32,282 bases of DNA, taken from contig JAJXWF010000012.1 of the NCBI GenBank assembly GCA_021781735.1, forward strand, positions 1 to 32,282. The letters run 5' to 3'. Each line of letters begins with the position of its first letter. Position 1 is the stretch's first letter. Below the pieces are notes generated by a model. That model saw only the letters and a program-made list of their open reading frames with translations, was not told where the DNA came from and ran no database searches. The stretch is from Actinomycetes bacterium. Its GTDB lineage: Bacteria; Actinomycetota; Actinomycetes; Propionibacteriales; Propionibacteriaceae. The position numbers and the translations under genes were made by a program. This document shows positions 14,807 through 22,119 of the stretch, in pieces.

Positions 14807-16482
14807 GCGTCGACGCCGAGGGCCGTGGCCATCTCGGTGCGTAGGTGTGCCAGGGTCGTGGCCGCCGACAGGCGGGCCGCGGCGAGGTCGTCGGCCGAGG
14901 CGTCCTGGGACACCCGGGCCTCGAGGTAGCACTTGAGTTTCGGTTCGGTGCCGCTCGGCCGGGCGACCACGTGCACCCATTCACCGCTCAACTCGACGGC
15001 ATCGGTGGGGGGCAGGTCGCCTCCGGCCTGCAGGTCACGCACCTCGACCGGGCGCCCGGCGAGCTGCCGGGGCGGGTGCGCCCGGAGCCGTGCCATCGCG
15101 TCGCCGATGATGGTGAGGTCGGCGACCCGCACCGCGAGCTGACCGGTGGCGTGGACGCCGTAGGTGCGGGCGATCTCGTCGAGCCGGTCGGCCACCGTGC
15201 GCCCGGAGGCCCTCAACCCGGAGACCAGCCGCAGCACGCTGATCGTGGCCGTGATGCCGTCCTTGTCGGGGACGAACGCGGAGTCGCAGCAGTAGCCGAT
15301 CGCCTCCTCGTAGCCGAACGCGAGGTCGGGCACCCGGCCGATCCACTTGAAGCCGGTGAGGGTCGTGGTGAAGCGCCGACCGTGCGCGTCCGCCATCCGC
15401 GCCAGCAGGGTGCTGCTGACGACGGAGTTCGCGAACGTGCCCGGGACCTCCCGGCGCAGGGCGTCATCGCCGAGCAGCGCTCCCAGCTCGTCGCCGGTGA
15501 GCATCCGCCACGCCGGGACGCCGTCGGGCCCGGGGAAGGGGGCGGCGACCGCGCACCGGTCGGCGTCCGGATCGGTGGCGATGACGACGTCGACCGACGA
15601 CCGGCGGGCCAGGTCGAGGGCCAGATCGATCGCCCCGGGCTCCTCGGGGTTGGGGAACGGCACGGTGGGGAACGCGGGGTCGGGGTCGATCTGCTCGACG
15701 ACCGGCACCGCGGCAGGGAATCCGGCCGCCGCCGCGGCGCGCTGAACCACCGGGGCACCGACCCCGTGCATCGCGGTGTAGACCCACGAGACGTCGCGGG
15801 GTGCCGCCTGCGGCACGAGGGCCGCTGCCCGGGCGACGTAGGCGTTGACGAGGTCGGCTCCGATCCGCCGGTAGTCCTCCGATCGCGGGACCGACGCGAG
15901 CGGGCCCGCGGCCACGGCGGCGATGGCGGCCGCGATCTCCGCGTCCGTCGGCGGGATGATCTGCGACCCGTCCCCGAGGTAGACCTTGTAGCCGTTGTCG
16001 TTCGGCGGGTTGTGGGACGCGGTGACCACCACCGCGGCGACGCAGCCGAGGTGCCGGATGCCGAACGCCACCACCGGGGTGGGCGTGGGGCCCTCGGTGA
16101 GTACCGCGTCGAACCCCGCGGCGGCCATGATCTCGGCGGTGTCGCGGGCGAACACATCGGAGTTGTAGCGGGCGTCGTAGCCGATGAGAACCGTGCCGCC
16201 GCGTAGGCCCCGCCCGGTGAGCCAGGCGGCGAACCCCGCGGCCGCCCGGCCGACCACCACCCGGTTCATCCGGGCGGGTCCGGGACCCAGCGCCGCACGC
16301 AACCCGGCGGTGCCGAAGGTGAGAGGACCGGCGAAGGCAGACCGGAGCTCGGCGAGCGCCCGATCGTCGCCGGCGTCGGCGCGGTCGCCGAGCTGCCGCA
16401 GCGCCTCACGGGTCGCGGCGTCGGGGTCCTCCGCCAGCCAGCGATCGATGTCGGTGCGCAACCCGATCGGCAGCGTCATCAT
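14803..16482 (-). CDS. Phosphosugar mutase (phosphopentomutase/phosphoglucomutase, alpha-D-phosphohexomutase superfamily)
   Basis: Moves phosphate between C1 and another carbon of a sugar phosphate through a phosphoserine intermediate. The 559-residue protein has all four superfamily loops: the phosphoserine S156 in TASHNPP, the Mg site DPDADR (D304, D306, D308), the sugar-specificity loop region GYEEAIGYC, and the phosphate-binding RPSGTEPK near the C terminus. It matches the longer PGM2/PmmB type, members of which act as phosphopentomutases. Next to PNP, the most likely job is ribose-1-phosphate to ribose-5-phosphate. The ribosome site GGGAGG stands 5 nt before ATG 16482 and 8 nt before ATG 16479, so either may be used. 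The 51-bp gap after pnp holds a small GC hairpin (16518-16530). Confidence 0.92.
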   Translation of the reverse strand: MMTLPIGLRTDIDRWLAEDPDAATREALRQLGDRADAGDDRALAELRSAFAGPLTFGTAGLRAALGPGPARMNRVVVGRAAAGFAAWLTGRGLRGGTVLIGYDARYNSDVFARDTAEIMAAAGFDAVLTEGPTPTPVVAFGIRHLGCVAAVVVTASHNPPNDNGYKVYLGDGSQIIPPTDAEIAAAIAAVAAGPLASVPRSEDYRRIGADLVNAYVARAAALVPQAAPRDVSWVYTAMHGVGAPVVQRAAAAAGFPAAVPVVEQIDPDPAFPTVPFPNPEEPGAIDLALDLARRSSVDVVIATDPDADRCAVAAPFPGPDGVPAWRMLTGDELGALLGDDALRREVPGTFANSVVSSTLLARMADAHGRRFTTTLTGFKWIGRVPDLAFGYEEAIGYCCDSAFVPDKDGITATISVLRLVSGLRASGRTVADRLDEIARTYGVHATGQLAVRVADLTIIGDAMARLRAHPPRQLAGRPVEVRDLQAGGDLPPTDAVELSGEWVHVVARPSGTEPKLKCYLEARVSQDASADDLAAARLSAATTLAHLRTEMATALGVDA

Positions 16483-16533
16483 CCGATCCTCCCTGCTCCT
16501 GCGTGGTGTGGTGCGGTGGGGCTCGGCCCCGGG

Positions 16534-17382
16534 TCAGAGGCGGGCTACGACACCGGCCAGCAGCTCGGCGAGTCTCGGCGCGGCAGCCCGCCCCGACGCG
16601 ATGACATCGGTGTGTGACAGCGGCTCGCCGGTGATCCCCGCGGCCGCGTTGGTGACCAGTGAGATGCCGAGCACCTCCATCCCGGCCGCCCGCGCGGCGA
16701 TCGCCTCGAGGGCCGTCGACATGCCGACGAGATCTCCTCCGAGGACGCGGGCCATGTGGACCTCGGCGGGTGTTTCGTACTGGGGTCCGGGGAACTGGAC
16801 GTAGACGCCCTCGGGCAGATCGGGCGACACCTCGTGTGCGAGCGCGCGCAGGCGCGGGGCATAGGTGGCACTCATGTCGATGAACACCGGCCCGCGGAGC
16901 GGGGTCTCGCCCGTGAGGTTGATGTGGTCACGGATGAGCACCGGCGTGCCCGGGGCCCATCCGGGGTTCAGGCCACCGCACCCGTTGGTGAGCACCAGCA
17001 CCGACGCGCCCAGCGCGGCGGCGGTGCGCACGCCGTGCACGACCGCGGTCACCCCGCGTCCCTCGTAGAGATGGGTGCGGCCGGTGAACACCGCCGCGAT
17101 CCGGCCGCTGGTCAGTTCGACGGCCAGCAGGTCGCCGCCGTGGCCCGCGACGACCGGGGTGGTGAACCCCGGGACCCGTTCGAGCGGCACCCGGGCGATC
17201 GGACGCCCCAGCCGGTCGGCACCACTGCTCCACCCCGATCCGAGCACGAGCGCGACGTCGGCCCGCTCGATGCCGAGCAGGTCGCGGGCGACGAGGGCCG
17301 CCGCTCGTGCGGTGGCATCAGCCGCGTCGACGGTGGGGGCCGCAAGGCCGTGCGTCCCGGGTTCGTCGAGGTCCTGATCCAC
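16534..17382 (-). CDS. Purine nucleoside phosphorylase (trimeric type)
   Basis: Cleaves inosine or guanosine with phosphate into base and ribose-1-phosphate. The 282-residue protein shows the trimeric PNP motifs: VLGSGWSSGAD, FTGRTHLYEGRG, TNGCGGLNPGW, FPGPQYETPAE, GMSTALEA and VTNAAAG. The glutamate in YETPAE and the asparagine in VTNAAAG are the purine contacts expected for 6-oxopurine preference. Start GTG 17382 is chosen because TAGAGT ends 7 nt before it; an in-frame GTG at 17391 would overlap that box. It leads the four-gene operon that continues with the mutase and uridine kinase, and it is divergent from the LpdA-like gene. Order and partners resemble the M. tuberculosis deoD-pmmB pair. 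Confidence 0.95.
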   Translation of the reverse strand: MDQDLDEPGTHGLAAPTVDAADATARAAALVARDLLGIERADVALVLGSGWSSGADRLGRPIARVPLERVPGFTTPVVAGHGGDLLAVELTSGRIAAVFTGRTHLYEGRGVTAVVHGVRTAAALGASVLVLTNGCGGLNPGWAPGTPVLIRDHINLTGETPLRGPVFIDMSATYAPRLRALAHEVSPDLPEGVYVQFPGPQYETPAEVHMARVLGGDLVGMSTALEAIAARAAGMEVLGISLVTNAAAGITGEPLSHTDVIASGRAAAPRLAELLAGVVARL

Positions 17383-17389
17383 GGCGCTC

Positions 17390-17395
17390 ACTCTA
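17390..17395 (-). promoter_or_regulatory. -10 box of the pnp operon (leaderless)
   Basis: TAGAGT on the minus strand ends 7 nt before GTG 17382. No clear -35; a palindrome lies directly upstream. Confidence 0.6.
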
Positions 17396-17403
17396 GTGGC
17401 GGC

Positions 17404-17427
17404 CCCTCCCGGACGCCCGCGGGAGGG
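17404..17427. repeat. Inverted repeat in the pnp/lpdA divergent promoter region
   Basis: Perfect 7-bp arms CCCTCCC (17404-17410) and GGGAGGG (17421-17427) with a 10-nt centre, so half-sites are 17 bp apart centre to centre. It begins 8 bp upstream of the pnp -10, near the pnp -35 position. An operator is possible. Confidence 0.35.
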
Positions 17428-17471
17428 CCCGCCCACCGTGCCGACGCGGGTGAGGCTCGGCGATGTCGTGA

Positions 17472-17477
17472 TTGAAT
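17472..17477 (+). promoter_or_regulatory. Possible -10 box of the LpdA-like gene (TTGAAT)
   Basis: TTGAAT ends 6 nt before ATG 17484, the same hexamer and spacing as at putA. TTG 17472 itself is in frame and could be mistaken for the start. Confidence 0.4.
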
Positions 17478-17483
17478 GCAGGA

Positions 17484-18914
17484 ATGACAGCGCGCGTGGT
17501 GATCCTGGGCGGTGGGCCCGGCGGCTATGAGGCGGCCCTGGTCGGAGTGCAACTGGGCGGCGAGGTCGTCGTGATCGAGCGGGGCGGGCTCGGCGGCGCG
17601 GCCGTGCTCACCGACTGTGTCCCCTCGAAGACGCTCATCGCGACCGCCGAGGTGATGACCACGATCAAGGGCGCCGAGCAGCTCGGCATCCGACTGGCCG
17701 GCGAGACGGCCTCGCTCGCCACCCGGGTGCGGGTCGACCTCGGCGCGGTCAACCGGCGGGTCATGGACCTCGCCGAACGCCAGTCCGACGACATCGCCGT
17801 CAAGCTCGAGGAGGCCGGGGTGCGGGTGATCCGCGGCAGCGGACGCCTCGACGGCACCGAGGCGGTGATCGTGACCACCGCCGACGGCGAGCAGGAGCGA
17901 CTGGCCGCCGACATCATCCTCGTGGCCACCGGCACCACGCCGCGCGAACTCGACACCGCGCGCTGCGACGGGCGACGGATCCTCAACTGGAAGCAGGTCT
18001 ACGACCTCACCGAGCTTCCCGAGCGGCTGATCGTCGTCGGGTCGGGCGTCACCGGTGCCGAGTTCGCCAGCGCCTACCACTCCCTCGGCGTCGACGTGGT
18101 GCTCGTCTCCTCCCGCGACCAGGTGCTGCCCGGCCAGGACTCCGACGCCGCGCAGGTGCTCCAGGACGTCTTCGAAAGCCGCGGCATGACCGTGATGTCC
18201 CGCAGTCGGGCTGCCGCGGCGCGGGTCGAGGGCGACGGTGTCGTGGTCACCCTCGATGACGGGCGCGAAGTGCGCGGTTCCCACTGCCTGATGGCCGTCG
18301 GGGCCATCCCGAACACAGCCGACATCGGACTCGAGGACGCCGGCGTCCAGCTCACCGCGTCGGGACACATCATCACCGACAAGGTGTCGCGCACGACCGC
18401 CCGGGGCGTGTACGCCGCCGGCGACGTCACCGGAGTGTTCGCGCTGGCCTCGGTCGCCGCCATGCAGGGCCGGATCGCGATGTGGCACTCCCTGGGTGCG
18501 GCTGTGGCCCCGCTCGACATGCGCTCGGTGTCGTCGACGGTGTTCACCGCTCCCGAGATCGCCACGGTCGGCGCGCCCCAGCAGCAGGTCGAGGCGGGGG
18601 AGTTCACGGTGTCGCAGATCACCCTGCCGCTCAGCTCCAATGCGCGCGCCAAGATGCAGGGCCTCGCCGACGGGTTCGTCAAGCTCTACTGCCTGCCGGT
18701 CACCGGGATCGTCCTGGGCGGCGTGATCGTCGCGCCGCACGCGTCGGAGTTGATCCACGCGATCACCCTCGCGGTGAGCGAACGGATCACCGTTGACGAC
18801 TTCGCCCACGACTTCACCGTCTACCCGTCGCTGTCGGGATCGATCGCCGAGGCGGCCCGACAACTGCACCTGCGCGGCGCCAACCGTCTCTCCGGCGATC
18901 GCCAGCCGACCTGA
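17484..18914 (+). CDS. lpdA: LpdA-like flavoprotein NAD(P)H quinone reductase
   Basis: A 476-residue two-dinucleotide-fold flavoprotein related to dihydrolipoamide dehydrogenase. It has FAD-binding GGGPGGYEAA at the N terminus, an NAD(P)-binding GSGVTGAEFAS and GVYAAGDVTG. It cannot do the classical disulfide chemistry. The redox motif reads GGAAVLTDCVPSK, so one cysteine of the usual pair is absent, and the C-terminal His-Glu dyad region reads VYPSLSG rather than HPTLSE. These losses are shared with mycobacterial LpdA (Rv3303c), which reduces quinones, so that function is inferred. The gene is divergent from pnp, and the next gene converges on it after a 285-bp gap. Confidence 0.85.
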   Translation: MTARVVILGGGPGGYEAALVGVQLGGEVVVIERGGLGGAAVLTDCVPSKTLIATAEVMTTIKGAEQLGIRLAGETASLATRVRVDLGAVNRRVMDLAERQSDDIAVKLEEAGVRVIRGSGRLDGTEAVIVTTADGEQERLAADIILVATGTTPRELDTARCDGRRILNWKQVYDLTELPERLIVVGSGVTGAEFASAYHSLGVDVVLVSSRDQVLPGQDSDAAQVLQDVFESRGMTVMSRSRAAAARVEGDGVVVTLDDGREVRGSHCLMAVGAIPNTADIGLEDAGVQLTASGHIITDKVSRTTARGVYAAGDVTGVFALASVAAMQGRIAMWHSLGAAVAPLDMRSVSSTVFTAPEIATVGAPQQQVEAGEFTVSQITLPLSSNARAKMQGLADGFVKLYCLPVTGIVLGGVIVAPHASELIHAITLAVSERITVDDFAHDFTVYPSLSGSIAEAARQLHLRGANRLSGDRQPT

Positions 18915-18952
18915 GCCGCGCCCACGATTCCTCCCCCGCTCCCGATCTGCAG

Positions 18953-18977
18953 GCCACCGGGCGGAGTCCCGTGGCCG
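18953..18977 (+). terminator. Bulged hairpin after lpdA in a 285-bp noncoding gap
   Basis: GGCCACCGGG (18953-18962) pairs with CCCGTGGCC (18969-18977) with one bulged C and a 6-nt loop, 38 nt after the lpdA stop. It is the only structure I can support in the convergent gap 18915-19199. No gene is convincing there. Confidence 0.35.
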
Positions 18978-19199
18978 TGACCGGGCGGGGTGCCGGTTGC
19001 CGGCAGATCGTGAGGGTCGACTCCGGTCGCCCTCTGGATTCGGACGCCGGGGGCGCCGCTTCGGTGGTCTCGCCTGTTCCTCACACGGAGCGGCCGGAAC
19101 GACGTCCGAGGCCTTCCGGGTGGCACGCCGACGTGGGGACCGTCTGGAGGGCAGGGCTCGACCGTGTCCTCACCGGGACGGCAATCCGGCGTCCGGCGC

Positions 19200-20102
19200 T
19201 CAGAAGAGGTCGCCGAAGAAGTTGCCGACATCCCCCATGACGTCGCCGATGCCGTTGCCGACATCGCCCATCACGTCGCCGATGCCGTTGCCGATCTGGC
19301 CGATGCCGTCGCCGATGCCGTTGCCGATCTGCCCGAGGCCGCCGCCGAGCCCGTCACCGATCTGGCCGAGGCCCTGACCCATGCCACCGAGAACGAACGG
19401 CAGGCTCGACATGCCGTTGAAGATCAGCGAACCGACGACCAGGTCGCCGAGCAGGGAGTTGCCCCGCCATCCGGTGTAGTAACCCTGCGCCCACGGAGCG
19501 TAGGCGGGTCCGCCCTGCCAGTAGGGGACGCGGCGCGAGCCGAGCTGCACCGTGCGGATGTAGGGATCGGCGCCGGCGTCGACGCGTTCGGCGTCCGCGA
19601 GGCAGGCAGGGATGTCCCGGGCGACCCCGCCATTGGGTGCCCACTTGACGGTGCGCACCGAGGGCCCATGGGCCGGGTTGAAGAAGCACGGTGGCCGCTT
19701 CTGCGGCAGGGGTTCCCCGGCGACCCGGGCCTTCACGCAGGCGACCGCATACCGGCCGTCCCCGAGGATCTCGGTGACGTTGCTGATCTCCTCGGGACGC
19801 TGCACGGCGGCCAGCGAATCCTTCGCGTGGTCGTAGGCGTCCAGGGCCCGGGTGTAGTCCTGCTGCATGGCCTCGTCGAGGTGGTGGCCGACGACGTCGG
19901 AATCGAGATCCTGCAGCTCCTCGCCGAACCGGGTGACGTCCTCCTCGGCGGCCGATCTGGACGCGGCGAGCACCGAGGCGATCTCGGCCCGCTGTCGTTC
20001 GACGATCCGCTGCTGGGTTCTCCCGGCCCTGACGAACAGGTACCAGACGATCGCCCCCATCATGAGCAGAGGCAACAGGCTCGACAGGCTTGCAAGCGGC
20101 AT
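19200..20102 (-). CDS. Conserved actinobacterial membrane protein of unknown function with C-terminal 11-residue repeats
   Basis: A 300-residue protein of no known function. A membrane helix near the start (about 5-24) is followed by a charged, helical, possibly coiled-coil stretch (26-105). A middle domain has three cysteines (122, 139, 167) and a tyrosine/tryptophan-rich RRVPYWQGGPAYAPWAQGYY. A second hydrophobic stretch spans about 217-241. Residues 244-298 are five consecutive 11-residue glycine repeats of the type GLGQIGNGIGD. Similar proteins with a glycine-rich end occur in Streptomyces, as I remember them. ATG 20102 lies 10 nt after the accA stop with no Shine-Dalgarno, so it is probably co-transcribed with accA. 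A weak -10-like TAACAC (20115-20110) overlaps that stop. Confidence 0.8.
   Translation of the reverse strand: MPLASLSSLLPLLMMGAIVWYLFVRAGRTQQRIVERQRAEIASVLAASRSAAEEDVTRFGEELQDLDSDVVGHHLDEAMQQDYTRALDAYDHAKDSLAAVQRPEEISNVTEILGDGRYAVACVKARVAGEPLPQKRPPCFFNPAHGPSVRTVKWAPNGGVARDIPACLADAERVDAGADPYIRTVQLGSRRVPYWQGGPAYAPWAQGYYTGWRGNSLLGDLVVGSLIFNGMSSLPFVLGGMGQGLGQIGDGLGGGLGQIGNGIGDGIGQIGNGIGDVMGDVGNGIGDVMGDVGNFFGDLF
19209..19373 (-). repeat. Five 33-bp coding repeats (11-residue glycine repeats)
   Basis: Residues 244-298 of the 19200-20102 protein divide exactly into five 11-mers: GLGQIGDGLGG, GLGQIGNGIGD, GIGQIGNGIGD, VMGDVGNGIGD and VMGDVGNFFGD. Glycine is fixed at positions 3, 6 and 10. The DNA copies are imperfect tandem repeats. 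Confidence 0.9.
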
Positions 20103-20112
20103 GTACCCAGTG

Positions 20113-21933
20113 TTACTCAGGTTGCTGTGTACCCGCTGGGTGCCCTCCCTGGATGAACCCTGGACTCTCCGTGATTTCGCACAGCACCTGTCCGGCGCTC
20201 ACCGCGGTGCCCACCGCGACCAGCCGCGCCAGGACGCCGTCGCGGTGGGCGACCACGGGGTTCTCCATCTTCATCGCCTCGAGCACGACGACCAACTCGC
20301 CGGCCGTGACGGCGTCACCCTCGGCCCCGGCCACCTTGACGACCGTGCCCTGCATGGGGGCGGTGAGCGCGGTGCCGGCGGGCGTGTGCACGGTGGCTCC
20401 CCCGCGGTCGCGGCGCGCCGGCCGCCGGGTCGTGGTGGCCGGTGTGCCCGCTCGGCCGCCGAACGGCAGTGCGCCCGGGAGTCGCACCTCGAGCCGGCGG
20501 CCGTCGACCTCGACGATCACCGTCTGGGGGGCGTCCCGGTCGTCGGCCTCACCGAGCAGGCCGGTATAGGCCGGCAGATCGTTGGCGAACTCGGTTTCGA
20601 TCCACCTGGTGTGGACGCCGAACTCGCCGCCCGCCGCCGTGAACGCCGGGTCGTCGACGACCGCCCGATGGAACGGGATGACCGTCGGCATGCCGTCGAC
20701 GACCAGCTCTCCGAGCGCCCGGCGCGCACGGGACAACGCCTGCGACCGGTCGGCGCCGGTGACGACGAGCTTGGCGATCAGCGAGTCGAAGGCGCCCGGC
20801 ACGGTCATCCCCGCGTGGTATCCCTCGTCGACCCGGACGCCCGGGCCACTCGGCGCGTGCCACGAGACCAGGGTTCCCGGGGCGGGGAGGAAGCCGCGTC
20901 CGGGGTCCTCGGCGTTGATGCGGAACTCGATCGCGTGGCCGCGTAGCGGGGGATCGTCGTACCCGAGCCGTTCCCCCTCGGCGATCCGGAACATCTCCCG
21001 GACGAGGTCGAGGCCCGACACCTCCTCGCTGACCGGATGCTCGACCTGCAGCCGGGTGTTCACCTCGAGGAACGAGATCGTGCCGTCGCGTCCGACGAGG
21101 AATTCGCAGGTGCCGGCGCCGACGTAGCCGGCCTCCCGCAGGATCGCCTTGCTCGCTCCGGTGAGCGTGTCGATCTGGTCCGGCCGCAGGAAGGGCGCCG
21201 GTGCCTCCTCGACCAACTTCTGGTGGCGACGCTGCAGGGAGCAGTCGCGGGTCGAGACGACCACGACATGGCCGTACCGGTCGGCCAGGCACTGGGTCTC
21301 GACGTGCCGGGGCCGGTCGAGGTAGCGCTCGACGAAACACTCACCCCGCCCGAAGGCGGTGATCGCCTCGCGGGTGGCCGAGGCGAACAGGTCGGGGATC
21401 TCCTCCAGGGTGTGCGCGACCTTGAGTCCACGCCCGCCTCCGCCGAAGGCCGCCTTGATCGCCACCGGCAGTCCGTGCTCGGCGGCGAAGGCCACGACCT
21501 CGTCGGCGCCGGCGACGGGATCGGCGGTGCCGGGCACCAGGGGCGCCCCGACGCGCTGGGCGATGTGCCGGGCCCGCACCTTGTCGCCGAGGGCTTCGAT
21601 CGCCTCCGGTGGCGGGCCGATCCACACGAGTCCCGCGGCGAGCACCGCACGGGCGAACCCGGCGTTCTCGGCGAGGAACCCGTAGCCGGGGTGCACGGCG
21701 TCGGCGCCGCTGCGGGCGGCGACGTGGAGGAGCTTGGCCACGTTGAGGTAGGTGTCGGCCGGGGTGGCGCCGTTGAGCGCGAACGCCTCGTCGGCGAGCC
21801 GCACCGCCAGCGAGTCGCGGTCGGAGTCGGCGTAGACCGCGACGCTGGCAATGCCCGCGTCTGCGGCCGCCCGCACGATCCGCACCGCGATCTCGCCGCG
21901 GTTGGCCACCAGCACCTTGTTGATCGTGGTCAC
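20113..21933 (-). CDS. accA: Acyl-CoA carboxylase alpha chain (biotin carboxylase plus biotin carrier domain)
   Basis: Carboxylates its own biotin with bicarbonate and ATP, then presents it to the AccD carboxyltransferase. The product is malonyl-CoA, methylmalonyl-CoA or a longer relative. The 606-residue protein begins [16 protein letters not shown], has the ATP-grasp glycine loop [11 protein letters not shown] and the catalytic stretch [16 protein letters not shown]. It ends in a biotinyl domain whose target lysine is K555 in EAMKMENP. Length and layout match mycobacterial AccA3. The start GTG 21933 is fixed by GAGGAGGAG at 21944-21936, 2-4 nt upstream. Partners AccD and AccE lie 5-7 kb to the right, and BirA, which attaches the biotin, is beyond them. 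Confidence 0.95.
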   Translation of the reverse strand: MTTINKVLVANRGEIAVRIVRAAADAGIASVAVYADSDRDSLAVRLADEAFALNGATPADTYLNVAKLLHVAARSGADAVHPGYGFLAENAGFARAVLAAGLVWIGPPPEAIEALGDKVRARHIAQRVGAPLVPGTADPVAGADEVVAFAAEHGLPVAIKAAFGGGGRGLKVAHTLEEIPDLFASATREAITAFGRGECFVERYLDRPRHVETQCLADRYGHVVVVSTRDCSLQRRHQKLVEEAPAPFLRPDQIDTLTGASKAILREAGYVGAGTCEFLVGRDGTISFLEVNTRLQVEHPVSEEVSGLDLVREMFRIAEGERLGYDDPPLRGHAIEFRINAEDPGRGFLPAPGTLVSWHAPSGPGVRVDEGYHAGMTVPGAFDSLIAKLVVTGADRSQALSRARRALGELVVDGMPTVIPFHRAVVDDPAFTAAGGEFGVHTRWIETEFANDLPAYTGLLGEADDRDAPQTVIVEVDGRRLEVRLPGALPFGGRAGTPATTTRRPARRDRGGATVHTPAGTALTAPMQGTVVKVAGAEGDAVTAGELVVVLEAMKMENPVVAHRDGVLARLVAVGTAVSAGQVLCEITESPGFIQGGHPAGTQQPE

Positions 21934-21962
21934 AGCTCCTCCTCGAACACGCGACACCTCGG

Positions 21963-21968
21963 ATCCTA
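21963..21968 (-). promoter_or_regulatory. Possible -10 box of accA
   Basis: TAGGAT on the minus strand would start transcription near 21956, leaving a leader of about 23 nt carrying the strong ribosome site before GTG 21933. Confidence 0.45.
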
Positions 21969-22040
21969 GGCCCTCGGCCCGGGCGCCCGGTGTTCGCTGA
22001 CAGCGTGGCGCCGGCGTCCCTGCTTGTCTGAGGCGCGCCG

Positions 22041-22046
22041 TAGTCT
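22041..22046 (+). promoter_or_regulatory. -10 box of the exporter operon upstream ORF
   Basis: TAGTCT ends 7 nt before ATG 22054, which opens a short ORF ahead of the exporter rather than the exporter itself. Confidence 0.6.
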
Positions 22047-22053
22047 TGCCGCC

Positions 22054-22119
22054 ATGCGCAGACACCGTGTCCACCCTGCCGTCGCGCGGGGCCCGGGCGC
22101 TCCGGCGGTCCGCCGATGA
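22054..22119 (+). CDS. Predicted leaderless 21-residue upstream ORF overlapping the exporter start
   Basis: ATG 22054 sits 7 nt after a -10 box. The peptide (starting [10 protein letters not shown], ending PAVRR) is rich in Arg, Pro and Ala. Its TGA stop at 22117-22119 overlaps the exporter ATG 22116 as ATGA. The exporter has no Shine-Dalgarno, so translation of this ORF may deliver ribosomes to it by termination-reinitiation. Short ORFs ahead of drug-resistance genes often sense stalled ribosomes, which makes attenuation an attractive but unproven idea. Alternatively the peptide has no role and only the coupling matters. Confidence 0.5.
   Translation: MRRHRVHPAVARGPGAPAVRR

Noticed and set aside
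17484-18914. LpdA-like gene as a frameshifted or decayed lipoamide dehydrogenase
   Set aside because: The frame is intact over 476 codons and the missing cysteine and dyad are features of the LpdA subfamily, not random damage.
18915-19199. Small gene in the lpdA downstream gap (for example the plus frame at 18971)
   Set aside because: Composition resembles noncoding GC-rich translation. There is no ribosome site or leaderless box before it, and no motif.
19209-19373. 33-bp repeats as a CRISPR array
   Set aside because: There are no spacers: repeats abut in register with a reading frame and vary as protein-coding repeats do. No cas genes are nearby.
19164-20156. Plus-strand frame with repeated VADAVADL-type sequence
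   Set aside because: It is the mirror of the glycine repeats of the minus-strand gene. That gene has a membrane helix, a conserved cysteine domain and a sensible start next to accA.
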